Assembly: GCF_003967175.1 (NCBI RefSeq)
Contig: NZ_AP018553.1
Location: 682,001 to 746,000, forward strand
DNA from: Sulfodiicoccus acidiphilus
GTDB lineage: Archaea > Thermoproteota > Thermoprotei_A > Sulfolobales > Sulfolobaceae
DNA length: 64,000 bases
Reading direction: 5' to 3'
This document shows positions 27,623 to 36,321 of this stretch, piece after piece (position 1 is the stretch's first letter; each line of letters opens with the position of its first letter). The notes beneath the pieces are model-generated. The model had not been told where the DNA came from. It did no database searches and saw only the letters and a list, made by a program, of their open reading frames with translations. The position numbers were made by a program, and so were the translations under genes.

Positions 27623-28216
27623 ATGAGGAGAATAAACCTAGCGGCAGACCAGAACGTTGCGGCCGAACTAGAGAGTGAGGCCAAGAAGAGAGGGTACACC
27701 CTTTACGCTGTCACCAACATGGCATTGAAGCTAGCGGTCAGGGCTATGAAAGAAGGGGCGGATCTCGAGCTATTGGAAGGGCTCTTGGAGTTCTACAGAG
27801 TGATGAAGTCGATGGACGCTGTACCCGTTACCTCGTGGTATTTGGACAACGTGAGCAAACTTTGCTTCAGCGCCAACCAGCAGGAGTTCCTCTCTATATG
27901 CGAAGCGGCAGGAGATCAATTGGCGTCCTACCTCAAAGGGAGAGCCAAGGACTTGAGTGGAGTCCTAGAGATATACAAGGTTATAAGGGAACTTCTTCCG
28001 ATAAGTGAGATTAGTATCAACGCCGAAGATGGGTTCACTGAAGTCAGAGTCGCAGGCACCGGATTCAGCAGGGAGTCTACCACTTGTGCCGCTAGGGCCT
28101 TCTCTAGAATGTTAGAGAGCTTCGGACTTAGGACTGTGGAACTCTCCGCCTCCCCGGGAGGTATAATTTACCTAAAGCTGAGGCCTGTCACTGGAGACTC
28201 CAATAGTAGGCCCTAA
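27623..28216 (+). CDS. Hypothetical protein, possible ribbon-helix-helix N-terminus
   Basis: 197 residues. Residues 1-45 (RINLAADQNVAAELESEAKK, then TLYAVTNMALKLAV) could form a ribbon-helix-helix-like unit, with the long remainder helical and then beta-rich. No full family recognised. A TATA-like ATATTATAAG lies about 40 nt upstream. The gene ends with its stop overlapping that of the convergent sfsA pseudogene. Confidence 0.6.
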   Translation: MRRINLAADQNVAAELESEAKKRGYTLYAVTNMALKLAVRAMKEGADLELLEGLLEFYRVMKSMDAVPVTSWYLDNVSKLCFSANQQEFLSICEAAGDQLASYLKGRAKDLSGVLEIYKVIRELLPISEISINAEDGFTEVRVAGTGFSRESTTCAARAFSRMLESFGLRTVELSASPGGIIYLKLRPVTGDSNSRP

Positions 28217-28871
28217 CATAATGGAATGACTCCCTCATAGATCAAGGAGCCCTCAACGAAGGAGAACTTAGGCACTATGACCTCAAGACCTTCAGAAACG
28301 GCCTCTCTTAACTCCAGAGAGAAATTGGGAACTGTGTCGTGGTTGGGAGAGAAACGAATTGCCTTTGGGGCGAAAGACAATACCAGTAGAGCCGTTTTAG
28401 ACTCAGATATACGAAGTTGTCTTAACGTTCTGAGGTGAGTAGTGCATCTCTCTGTAGGCGGCGTAAGGGAAGAGCGGGACGCCGTTATTCACTAAGGTAC
28501 AACCCTTAACTTCCACGTAAGTGTCTTCAATGAGAAAATCTAGTCTGCTAGACTTAACATTGACTCTCTTCTTAGTGCTGGCCGGTAGGAAGTTAGCCTC
28601 TAATAACGAGTGAAATCTACTGTCCACTAGTAGTCAGGCTTCCCTCCAGGCTACAGTGACTTAGATAGACGTCCTCACCCCTCGAGCTTCCCTCACTAAC
28701 ACTGAGTTGCCAGTGAAGATAAGTTCCTTCAACCGTCCTGGATCGTGTAGAGGAGCCTACACGTCTTTACCTCTACCTCTACAAGGAACCTGTTTGGCTA
28801 GCCGACAACTCGATCCCCTCTAAGATGTAGGGAAAGTCGACAACTTCTCTCCAGTAAGGGGGTAACGCCAT
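28213..28871 (-). pseudogene. sfsA: sfsA (sugar fermentation stimulation-like nuclease) pseudogene
   Basis: Pieces of an SfsA protein occur in order but in different frames: start MALPPYWREVVDFPYILEG (from 28871), then [21 protein letters not shown], then VDSRFHSLLEANFLPAS, then RLDFLIEDTYVEVKGCTLV, then T-E-R and a complete C-terminus to the stop at 28213. HDPGRLKEL and YVEVKGCTLV are family signatures. I count at least two in-frame stops and three frameshifts, so it is truly dead, unlike the single-shift genes elsewhere. Confidence 0.8.
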
Positions 28872-28904
28872 ATCAATTTGTGGTCTCCACCGGAGCTCTC
28901 AATG

Positions 28905-29282
28905 CTACTTCATTAATACCTTCGCCTTACTCAAGGCCTCCTTGTCTATCAATCCTTTCCTCTCCATAGAGGTTAGTAATTCCCTCAAGGTATCGATCGG
29001 TATATCGCTCGGTAAACCATGAATTGTCAGATAAGCCTCCAGCTCCTCATAGGTCAGCTGCTCTGCCAGTTCCACCAGCGCTTCCACCACCGCTTTCTGC
29101 CATGGGTCGAGGTATTCCCACACCCCGGCAGGTTCCGATCCATCACCCTCAACTCTTAATTCAGATGGTTCATAACCCATGTACCTACTGGCCAGTTTAG
29201 CAGCTAGTATCGCTTTCTTTCCCAGCTTCATGCCAGACCTCCAGTCTAACACCCGCGACAATTCAATTAGTCCAAGGCGCAC
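28905..29282 (-). CDS. Hypothetical helical protein
   Basis: 125 residues from the first start; ATG 29231 (MKLGKKAILAAKLAS) is an alternative giving about 108 residues. Mostly helical, acidic in the middle (WQKAVVEALVELAEQLTYEELEAY), lysine-rich at the end. No known domain. It lies between the aldo-keto reductase and the dead sfsA on the same strand. Confidence 0.55.
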   Translation of the reverse strand: MRLGLIELSRVLDWRSGMKLGKKAILAAKLASRYMGYEPSELRVEGDGSEPAGVWEYLDPWQKAVVEALVELAEQLTYEELEAYLTIHGLPSDIPIDTLRELLTSMERKGLIDKEALSKAKVLMK

Positions 29283-29314
29283 TATTTACTTTTCCTTTAG
29301 AAGACTAAAAACCC

Positions 29315-30147
29315 TTACTGGCCCGCTACGAGCCTCTCGAGTTCCCTCCTATCCGAATCGTCCATCCTCCACCCCACTGCCTCCAAGTTCTCCTTAACAT
29401 GCTCCACCTTGGATGCTCGTGGGATGGGGAAAACATTCGGAATGGAGGCAAGCCAATTGAGGGCCAATTGGGAGGGCGTTTTACCATATTTCTGGAGGAG
29501 GGGCCTCAACTTCTCTGAGGTATTGGACAACTTACCGTGCGCTAATGGGTAGTAAGCCATAACGGCTATTCCCTCCTTCTGACAATAAGGTATGAGGTCC
29601 CTCTCAGGTACTCGATGGGAGAGACTATAGTTTATTTGAATAGAAGCTAGCTCGTATTTCTTAAGAGAATGAACGGCTTCCTCAGTTTGTTTCAGGGAAA
29701 AGTTACTGATTCCTATGTGTCTTATCTTGCCTTTATCTACCATTTCCTCCATGGCCCCCATTGTCTCAGATATGGGAACTCTCCTGTTGGGGAAGTGCAC
29801 CTGGTAGAGATCAACGTAGTTCAGACCTAAGCGATTCAAGCTTCCTTCCAGGGCTTTGAATAGGGATTCTCTCCTGAGATGGTTAGACCAAACCTTGGTT
29901 GCCACGAAGAGTTCCTCACGCTTCGCTCCCCTTATGGCCTCCCTTACTAGAGGTTCGGAGCCATATATCTCCGCTGTGTCTATGAGGTTCATCCCCCTTC
30001 GATTCCGGCCCTTATGGCCTCAACCTTCCGTTTCCCATCTCTCCTAAATCCCAGCCTGGACATAACTATCCATAGTGGATCGTAGTATGTTCCCATCCCT
30101 ATCGCCGAGACCTTATCTCCGGTCTTGCCAAAATCCTTGTACTCCAC
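29315..30147 (-). CDS. Aldo/keto reductase, with an apparent frameshift
   Basis: The long frame (29992-29315) lacks the first strand of the barrel. The missing part is in another frame from GTG 30147: VEYKDFGKTGDKVSAIGMGT, ending IRAGIEGG. They meet at CCCCC 29993-29997; one more base restores E-G-G-M-N-L-I-D-T-A-E-I-Y-G, containing the family's catalytic Asp and Tyr. Further family features: TKVWSNHLRRES (Lys), YQVHFPNRRVP (His), IGISNFSL, and the C-terminal NADPH-site stretch IPRASKVEHVKENLEA. Combined length is about 277 residues, normal. NADPH-dependent carbonyl reduction; substrate unknown. Confidence 0.82.
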
Positions 30148-30236
30148 GGTCGTCCATCGGAATAGAGGGAAAAATACTTTAGCGGATCTTTTCGCAAGAA
30201 GTGGTATGTCCCTAAATCGTCCTTTCTAACCATGTT

Positions 30237-30577
30237 GACCTCCTCCCCGCCCTGAAGGGCGAGGGTTCCCTTAGGGCGGATCACGGGTTCGTGGTTTACC
30301 GCCTTCACCTTCATCGCTTCGCAGATTGTGGGAACTACCCACCCCGCTCCGTTCGTCCAGAGGTGGACCACGGGGTGGGCCTTCAGCTCATTACCCCTAT
30401 CCCTCACCGTGGGGAGCCCTCTGCCCACGGTCCTTAGGGACTCGGGGATGTGTAGAGCCCTTGTCGGGCATCCCCCTACGGGGGACACGTTTTATTCTAC
30501 AAAAAATTTAAACATTCGGAGATTTAAAAACTTTTACCTCGCCCCTAGAAGGGGTGAGGCTCGTCGTTCTTTTTTCA
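30237..30577 (-). mobile_element. Internally deleted TnpB-type mini-element C
   Basis: On the minus strand: an end hairpin CCTC-GCCCC/GGGGT-GAGG (30537-30559), an A/T-rich leader with TTTAAATTTTTT, then a frame from GTG 30488 that reads ALHIPESLRTVGRGLP, HLWTNGAGWVVPTICEAMK, VNHEPVIRPKGTLALQGG. That is the C-terminal tail of sulfolobal TnpB proteins without the nuclease core. It closes at the hairpin CGCCCT-GA-AGGGCG (30248-30261) and AGGAGGTC, the same right end as element A. Total about 340 bp. The kept segment corresponds to the omega RNA region of intact elements. Confidence 0.65.
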
Positions 30578-30684
30578 ATGTCCCTAGAGTTTGACTACTA
30601 AAGGATAATGGGAGGATAGGCTACGGAGTTTCTGATTTCTTATAGAGATAAAGAAGCCTTTTGGAAGTGCTTGAAACGAGAATC

Positions 30685-31200
30685 TTAACGACCTCCCCTA
30701 TACGTTAGTCCCAACCGAATTGCCTCTAGTCCTGCCTCCTCTGGCGTATCTACATACTTGACAACCGCTGATCTCCTGCTATCCAACCTTTCTCCAAAAG
30801 CTTCAGCAAGTCTATCGGTGGACATGCCTGTCCCTTTTAGGACAACGACAGGCTTACCCATCCCATAGGCCATGAATACTTCGGTGATTGTCCCCGCTTC
30901 TCCTCCCAGACTCACTAACACATCCGCAGAAGCACAGATCAGTACACTCCTAGCCCTAGGTTCCATTCCAGTCCTTACGGGTATGAATCCTCTTCTCCTC
31001 GGAGCGTCCTCGAAGTAAGGGAGAATGAAGACGACCTCTAACCCCCTTTCCACTGCGGCCTCAGCGACGTTAGACATCAGCCCCCAATAACCTCCTAGGA
31101 TCACCACCGTCCCGTAAGGGAGAACCGAAACAAACTTCCTTGCTGTTTCGGGTCTGAAGGAGCTACTACTAGCAGCTACTCCAATCACCAAGTTGGACAT
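30685..31200 (-). CDS. LOG-family (SLOG/TIGR00725-like) nucleotide-binding protein
   Basis: 171 residues. Rossmann-like fold with the two family glycine motifs: VVILGGYWGLMSNVAEAA near 32-49 and VSLGGEAGTITEVFMAYGMGKPVVVLKGTG near 96-125, the latter matching the GGxGTxxE catalytic motif of LOG phosphoribohydrolases. Probable substrate is a nucleotide monophosphate or related ligand. Single gene. Confidence 0.78.
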   Translation of the reverse strand: MSNLVIGVAASSSSFRPETARKFVSVLPYGTVVILGGYWGLMSNVAEAAVERGLEVVFILPYFEDAPRRRGFIPVRTGMEPRARSVLICASADVLVSLGGEAGTITEVFMAYGMGKPVVVLKGTGMSTDRLAEAFGERLDSRRSAVVKYVDTPEEAGLEAIRLGLTYRGGR

Positions 31201-31232
31201 GGAGGGGTTTTAGTAGACTTCAATATAAACTA

Positions 31233-31727
31233 CTAGGCTTTGGGACGAAGGACGAATCCAACTATCAAAACTATGACGCCCACTATTAGCAGGACGATGC
31301 CCAGTAACACACCTACTATGCCACCCAAGAATGCCCCAAGTGAGGGGAGGACAGATGGCTCAGAGTAGTAAACTGTAATGGGAGCAGTGTAGTTATTTGT
31401 CAGTGTAATGTTGGAACTAGCGGTAGGGAGTGCTATAGCTACGAAAGTGTCGTTTATCGTCCTGACTTGAGTTACTCCTGTTGTCTTGACCTCCAACGGA
31501 ACATCAGCTGAGTCGTTGAAGCTGAAGATGATCCCCTCACCTCCTTTAAATGGACCAAGGGACAGCGATTCCCCAACACTTAATTGCCTTACTATTGAAG
31601 GGTGAGTAATGTTCTCAAGGTTCAGCTTACTCAGCGTAGGCACAGCGAGTAAGGGACCTATCACCAAAAACAATACGACACCGATCACGAGGATGATAGC
31701 GCCAATTATGACAACGTTCCTTCTCAA
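31233..31727 (-). CDS. Hypothetical membrane protein with an external domain
   Basis: 164 residues: N-terminal helix (6-28), an external beta-rich domain of about 90 residues with several N-x-S/T sites (FNDSADVPLEV, SSNITLTNNY), then a glycine-rich long hydrophobic hairpin (131-160) ending in RPKA. No named domain. It is 33 nt upstream of the LOG gene on the same strand. Confidence 0.6.
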   Translation of the reverse strand: MRRNVVIIGAIILVIGVVLFLVIGPLLAVPTLSKLNLENITHPSIVRQLSVGESLSLGPFKGGEGIIFSFNDSADVPLEVKTTGVTQVRTINDTFVAIALPTASSNITLTNNYTAPITVYYSEPSVLPSLGAFLGGIVGVLLGIVLLIVGVIVLIVGFVLRPKA

Positions 31728-31840
31728 GTCTACACCTACGGCCTCCTTGAATGTCTCATTAATATGAATTTCTGAAGGCCCCTCAACTTGGCCACAAGAT
31801 CTAACTTAACAGATTTGTAGACGGTTTCTGATCAGCGTTT

Positions 31841-32060
31841 CAGTGAACCACAATGCCCTCACGGACGAGGTGTTCTAGCGACGAGGGTTTCCTGCCCCTC
31901 CGAGCGACATCGTTCCCATCACCACAGAGGGGGTCCCGCTTAACGGAACCGTTCTGTGAACTATGCAGAAGAGGAGTTAAGGAGGGTCCCTTTTCACAAG
32001 CTTGAGTTCCCCAGTCCCTATGGTATGACCAAGCCCTTCACGGCCATGGTCTGAAATATT
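31841..32060 (-). pseudogene. Strongly decayed TnpB C-terminal relic (cousin of element B)
   Basis: Reverse complement of this stretch aligns with 22905-23090. GGGACTGGGGAACTCAAGC is identical (here 31999-32017). GACCCTCC, TTCACAGAA, GGTTCC and GTCCGTGAGGGC follow in the same order. Stops interrupt all frames and no end hairpin is left. It fills the otherwise empty interval 31728-32167. Confidence 0.6.
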
Positions 32061-32167
32061 ATCAAGTAACTACGAAATGTTTCCCTGAGGGGACTTACGT
32101 CTCCTCAACTCCCAAAGACGTTAAATTGTAGGGGAACAGTTAGCGCATTTTCCCTAAAGCCAACAGG

Positions 32168-32209
32168 GTCAAAAAGACAAAAGGAATACTAAAAAATAAA
32201 AACTAAACT
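32168..32209 (-). terminator. T-rich transcription terminator of the Sso7d-type gene
   Basis: On the minus strand, just after the gene, the sequence reads TTTAGTTTTTATTTTTTAG and then TTTTGTCTTTTTG, the oligo-T type of archaeal terminator. No stem is needed or seen. Confidence 0.6.
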
Positions 32210-32231
32210 ACTTTACCTTAATATGCCCAAC

Positions 32232-32414
32232 CTATTTGCCTACTTTGTTCTTCAGTTCGGCAGGGGCATCCTTCTCCGACACAGCTCCTCGCCCAGTCTT
32301 TCCGTTGTCGTCATAGGTGAACGATATCATTTTCCCTACCTTCCACACTTTCTTTATCTTTGAGATGTCGACTTGCTTTGTTTCTCCTTTGTACTTGAAC
32401 TTTACAGTTGCCAC
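32232..32414 (-). CDS. sso7d: Sul7d/Sso7d-family 7-kDa chromatin protein
   Basis: 60 residues from GTG 32414, the family's exact length. [19 protein letters not shown], then [20 protein letters not shown], then [12 protein letters not shown] match Sso7d/Sac7d almost throughout; the intercalating Val/Met pair and the Trp of the DNA-binding sheet are present. The protein binds the minor groove, kinks DNA and stabilises it at high temperature. The longer frame extending upstream is not protein-like and is rejected. A small hairpin lies 7 nt before the start. Confidence 0.95.
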   Translation of the reverse strand: MATVKFKYKGETKQVDISKIKKVWKVGKMISFTYDDNGKTGRGAVSEKDAPAELKNKVGK

Positions 32415-32420
32415 GATAAG

Positions 32421-32436
32421 TGTGTCTACGGACACA
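32421..32436 (-). promoter_or_regulatory. Small hairpin in front of the Sso7d-type start codon
   Basis: TGTGTC-TACG-GACACA is a perfect 6-bp stem with a 4-nt loop, 7 nt upstream of GTG 32414. It occupies where a ribosome-binding site would be. It may protect or control the mRNA of this abundant protein, or be a regulator site in DNA. Confidence 0.4.
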
Positions 32437-32664
32437 GTAATTAGCTTTACGGTGAAAACCTTGGTACTACGTATTAGAGGTAAGCACACAAAGCAGGTAA
32501 CAGAAGGTTGCCAACACAAACGAGGAGAGGTTAGCCGTTCAAGTTTGAAGTCACAGAAGACCTCCCCGACACGATGACACAAAAGTTTCACAACTCCATA
32601 AAGAGATCGGATATACAAAGGCGTTGAACCAAAGATATTTTTCCCTCAGAGCAAGGGATTACCC

Positions 32665-33531
32665 ATGACAACCATTAAGGTAGGGGCGTTAGCGGACTCT
32701 GGAGACCTGTACCCGTTCATACCTCTCATGGAAGGCTATGTTAGGCCCGAGGGAGTGAAGTTGGAGTTCTCTGTTATTTCAACAGTTCAGGATGTGAACG
32801 AAGCAGTACTTAAGAAGGAAGTTGACGTATCCGTCCCATCAGCAGCCCTCTACCCTTACGTCCAACAAGACTACTACATACTTACTTCGGCTGTGGCGTC
32901 AGCAGTTGACGGTATCACAGGTATGCCACTTCTCTCGTGGAGACCCATGGACTTGAAGGAGGCAAGTAGAGCTAGGCTCATAGTACATGGTCCCCACACC
33001 ACTGCTTTCACTTTGTACAAGCTACTTGTAGGAAAGTATGGTAAATTGATCATAGTCCCAAGGGTGCTAGAGGAAGTAAAGGCCCTGGGGGAGGTAGGGG
33101 ATATACTGGTCGCGGTCCACGAGACCAAGATGATGTATGCCTTGAGGAAGTTGGGCAAGCAGGTCTACAAGGTGACTAGTATGTGGGACATGTGGAAGGA
33201 AATTTCGGGTGGCTTGCCAATGCCGATGGGGACCGTGGTAGTAAATAAGGACCTAGGGGAGGATGTTGTGAGAAGATTCAAGGAAGCGTACGATAGAAGT
33301 AAGAGGTGGGCGGAAAATAACCTTGAGAAGATAATACCAATAGACGTAAAAATTATGACAGAAGCACAAGGAGTTCCTCTGGAAGAGGAGGTTGTGAAGG
33401 CTACTATCAGTGCGGACATAACAGAGTATAACGTAAGTAGGGACAAGGTTGAGGAGGGACTAAAATTCTTCTATAGAATAACTGAAAATAGAGGTGTGTT
33501 GCCTAAAGTGAGGGAGCTGAATCTACTTTGA
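32665..33531 (+). CDS. MqnD/periplasmic-binding-fold protein
   Basis: 288 residues, no signal peptide. The fold is that of MqnA/MqnD (type II binding protein): KVGALADSGDLYPFIPL at the start, DVNEAVLKKEVDVSVPSAA near 50, and GGLPMPMGTVVVNKDLG near 180, which matches the L-P-x-P-x-G segment of 1,4-dihydroxy-6-naphthoate synthase. Sulfolobales use caldariella-type quinones rather than menaquinone, so the reaction may differ. It could equally be a cytoplasmic ligand-binding relative. Divergent from the Sso7d-type gene; no quinone genes adjacent. Confidence 0.6.
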   Translation: MTTIKVGALADSGDLYPFIPLMEGYVRPEGVKLEFSVISTVQDVNEAVLKKEVDVSVPSAALYPYVQQDYYILTSAVASAVDGITGMPLLSWRPMDLKEASRARLIVHGPHTTAFTLYKLLVGKYGKLIIVPRVLEEVKALGEVGDILVAVHETKMMYALRKLGKQVYKVTSMWDMWKEISGGLPMPMGTVVVNKDLGEDVVRRFKEAYDRSKRWAENNLEKIIPIDVKIMTEAQGVPLEEEVVKATISADITEYNVSRDKVEEGLKFFYRITENRGVLPKVRELNLL

Positions 33532-34022
33532 ACTATATGCTATCTTACACGTTACAACTCCTCGATTTTCTACTCTCTGAAAGGGCCAGGTCCTCTTTCC
33601 ACCTAATGTTGAGTTACGTAGAATTTGGTTCTTCTCTGACTTCCTCTCAACTCCTAAACGATTCCGTCCCAGATGGTTCGTCTTTCCCCCTATCGATTCG
33701 GTTTTACATCTCTCACTTGAAGGGATGTCAGAACTCTCCATTTGAAGGATGAGGATTCACAAATTTGAAGGGGATCCCTCATTGAATACCTCTATAGACT
33801 ATATGGAGTGTCCAAAGTACGGCAACTGTGGGGTAGACTTACAAAGCAAGCCATCCACCACTAACGATGTTTTCGTTCTTTCGAAAGACTCCCAAAACCC
33901 GCAAACTTCTCGACCTTCTGTCCTTTCTAGACAGATTCCGTAGAAACTCCCTTTCAATGCGCTATGGTCACTAATACTTGTGTAAGGAGAGCCGAGATTG
34001 CCATGCCACAAGAAACTGAAGC
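33532..34022. other. Gene-free interval containing dispersed repeat I, copy 1
   Basis: Open frames exist on both strands but none has a domain or natural composition. Bases 33664-33712 (TCCCAGATGGTTCGTCTTTC, then ATCGATTCGG, then TTTACATC) match 45230-45276. In both copies the minus strand can read K-x-E-S-x-G-G-K-T-N-x-L-G-x-N, suggesting remains of one protein-coding mobile element. The rest is unassigned. Confidence 0.45.
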
Positions 34023-34370
34023 TCACTTTAGCAGTGACTTCAATCTAATCTCTACTACCTCCCTAGGAACAGCACCCACCACTTCGTCGACTACTTCTCC
34101 GTCCTTAAAGAAAAGGACGGTGGGGAGACTCATTATTCCGTATTCGGCTGCCACGTCTTTGTTCTCGTCCACATTAATCTTCCCAAAGGCCACCTGACTG
34201 TAGTCCTCAGAAAGCTCTTCCAAAACTGGAGAGAGGATGAAACACGGAGCGCACCACTCCGCCCAGAAGTCGACAACGGCAAACTTATTCCTCTTGAGAA
34301 AATCCTTGAACGAAGCGGAGTCCAACTCCGTTACTCTACCCTCTGACACCTTACGCTGCTCGCTTACCAT
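34023..34370 (-). CDS. trxA: Thioredoxin
   Basis: 115 residues with the active site FWAEWCAPC (Cys40, Cys43), the buried Asp of VVDF and the cis-proline segment MSLPTVLFF. About 20 extra N-terminal residues precede the domain. Cytoplasmic disulfide reductant, probably for peroxiredoxins such as the one encoded at 36322. Nearest neighbour is the GH15 gene, 36 nt upstream on the same strand. Confidence 0.93.
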   Translation of the reverse strand: MVSEQRKVSEGRVTELDSASFKDFLKRNKFAVVDFWAEWCAPCFILSPVLEELSEDYSQVAFGKINVDENKDVAAEYGIMSLPTVLFFKDGEVVDEVVGAVPREVVEIRLKSLLK

Positions 34371-34406
34371 ATAGAAACAACTCTACCTGAAAATAAAAAC
34401 TCGCTT

Positions 34407-36233
34407 TCATGAGTTCGTCATGAGGAAGGCCCTGAGGTACTCTGCGTGGCTCCATAGGAGTGGAGTCACAGACAGAGGGGTCTTGTCGAAAGGACTTACT
34501 TGCTCTGGGAGTAAACCTGTGGGAGTGGCCACGCTCTCGGCCCAGCTCAAGAGCTCAGAGGCCCTATCGACGTCTCCTCTAGCAGCATGGTACTGAGCCA
34601 ACCACATCGTCGTAATTATCCAAGGGTTACCCTGAATACCGTTGTAACTCCCTTCCACTCTCTGGTAGTAATCGTTCTCGTACCGTGCCAGTCCACCGCT
34701 CTTAGTGACCCACAAGGTCCTTTCGACAACCTTAACCGTACTCTCTATCACAGGATCGTCTGCCCTGAAAACGTCAAAGATCAGCGTCGCCAGTAGACTG
34801 GAGTCTATGGTTTTGTCCACCTCTAATATCTTCCCGTCCCCACTCAATCTCACAGTCCTGTAGAACACCCCCCTCTCTCTATCGAACATGTAGTTCAGTA
34901 TTCCTTGTCTAACTTCCTCGGCCGCCTGTTCCCAACCTTCCTTCTCATTGTCGTTGCCGAGCATCCCAGCCAGCTTGGCAGCGGAACTCATTCCTGCGTA
35001 CACTGTTGCAGCAGTGTATGTGTGAGTCCCGAGCCTCTCCTCCCAGAGGTCATACGAGGCCAAGGGCAACTTCAGTTTGGAATCCCTGAACCAAGTCATG
35101 AAGTCCATGGCCTGTCGCACCTTGTCGTAAACACTCTTCAGAAGATCATAGTCTCTGCTCTGTTGGAAGTACCTCCAAAAACCGAATATTGCTGTCGCTG
35201 TCTCGTCCTCCTGGATGTTCCTAGCAGTGTCGCTCACAATGGTCCATGGATGCCACGTACTTCCCTGAGTGCCGTCGGGATTGTACTTCTGAAATAAGTA
35301 GCCCTTCTCCCCGAATAGAGAGAAAAGGAATTGGTAGAATTTCTTGGTGGCACTATGGTAACCCAGCTGGTCCAGTACCATCATAGCCAGGGTGGCATCG
35401 CGAGGCCAGATGTAGGCGTAGGTGTCCAGATTGAACTTCATTATGCCGGTGTCTAAAGATGCAGGAACTTCCCCTTTTTCACCTAAATGAGCCATCAGGA
35501 CTGCCAAACTTGACTTAACTAGGGAAGATCCCTCGTGTTTAGACAATAGAGACCTCCAGTAACCAAGGTTTCGTTTGAAGTAGTGATCTGGGTCTTTAGA
35601 CAACTCCGCGTGAATTCGTTCTACGTCCTTTCTTGAATCACCCACAACTAACCAATAGTAGAACTCTGGATAGGCGATGGAGATTGCGGAGTCGACTGAG
35701 CCTTGGGCAATGGGGTTCTTACTTAGACTTCCGTCCTCGGAGTCCTTGAGAACCGCCCCCTGATCTCTCCTACCTGTGGTGTACTCGTAAAGTTTCCTAG
35801 ACGATCCCGCCAAGAAATAAGTGCTCTCCTTGTAGTGAATTAAGACGTCCTCGAAGGGATCGTAGAATGCCGTATCCCCTACCGCATTTCCTCGCAGTCT
35901 CAAGTCGTGATAGAATATGAACCTGACGAAGCCCGGTCCTTCGGCTCTGATCTTCCTAATAAGGGCGTTGTAGTAGAAGTCCACCGTATCGTGGAAGGTT
36001 ATCTTAAGTCCATCCCATTCGGCATAAGCAGTAGAGACTAGACCGTTCATAGTTATCTTCTTAGGGATGTCCTCGAACCAGGTAAACTTACCATCGTGCC
36101 AGATTCCCACCTTCGACTTTCCCCCAAGAGAATGATTGTGCATTCCCTTGTAGGGGTAATACACATCTCTTAAAGCGTACGACTGATCGTAGAGAACGGT
36201 ATACTTCCCGTTACCTAATATGACGCATCGCAC
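34407..36233 (-). CDS. Glycoside hydrolase family 15 (glucoamylase or trehalase)
   Basis: 608 residues. N-terminal beta domain (1-230), then the alpha/alpha barrel with TYAYIWPRDATLA near 281 (substrate-binding W-P-R-D), the general acid in NIQEDETATA near 340 and the general base in GLLPEQVSP near 575. No signal peptide, so intracellular. Archaeal GH15 proteins of this type cleave alpha-1,4-glucan ends or trehalose; motifs do not separate the two. Probably serves glycogen or trehalose turnover. Confidence 0.9.
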   Translation of the reverse strand: MRCVILGNGKYTVLYDQSYALRDVYYPYKGMHNHSLGGKSKVGIWHDGKFTWFEDIPKKITMNGLVSTAYAEWDGLKITFHDTVDFYYNALIRKIRAEGPGFVRFIFYHDLRLRGNAVGDTAFYDPFEDVLIHYKESTYFLAGSSRKLYEYTTGRRDQGAVLKDSEDGSLSKNPIAQGSVDSAISIAYPEFYYWLVVGDSRKDVERIHAELSKDPDHYFKRNLGYWRSLLSKHEGSSLVKSSLAVLMAHLGEKGEVPASLDTGIMKFNLDTYAYIWPRDATLAMMVLDQLGYHSATKKFYQFLFSLFGEKGYLFQKYNPDGTQGSTWHPWTIVSDTARNIQEDETATAIFGFWRYFQQSRDYDLLKSVYDKVRQAMDFMTWFRDSKLKLPLASYDLWEERLGTHTYTAATVYAGMSSAAKLAGMLGNDNEKEGWEQAAEEVRQGILNYMFDRERGVFYRTVRLSGDGKILEVDKTIDSSLLATLIFDVFRADDPVIESTVKVVERTLWVTKSGGLARYENDYYQRVEGSYNGIQGNPWIITTMWLAQYHAARGDVDRASELLSWAESVATPTGLLPEQVSPFDKTPLSVTPLLWSHAEYLRAFLMTNS

Positions 36234-36321
36234 AGTGCAATGTGAAGCTTCGTGTTAATAACGAAATAGGATTTCTGGTACACACCCAGATGGACGCGTA
36301 GAAACCTGTTCAAAACAGCAT

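Noticed and set aside
32415-32618. N-terminal extension of the Sso7d-type frame to 128 residues
   Set aside because: Family length is about 60 and the match begins exactly at GTG 32414; the extension is not protein-like.
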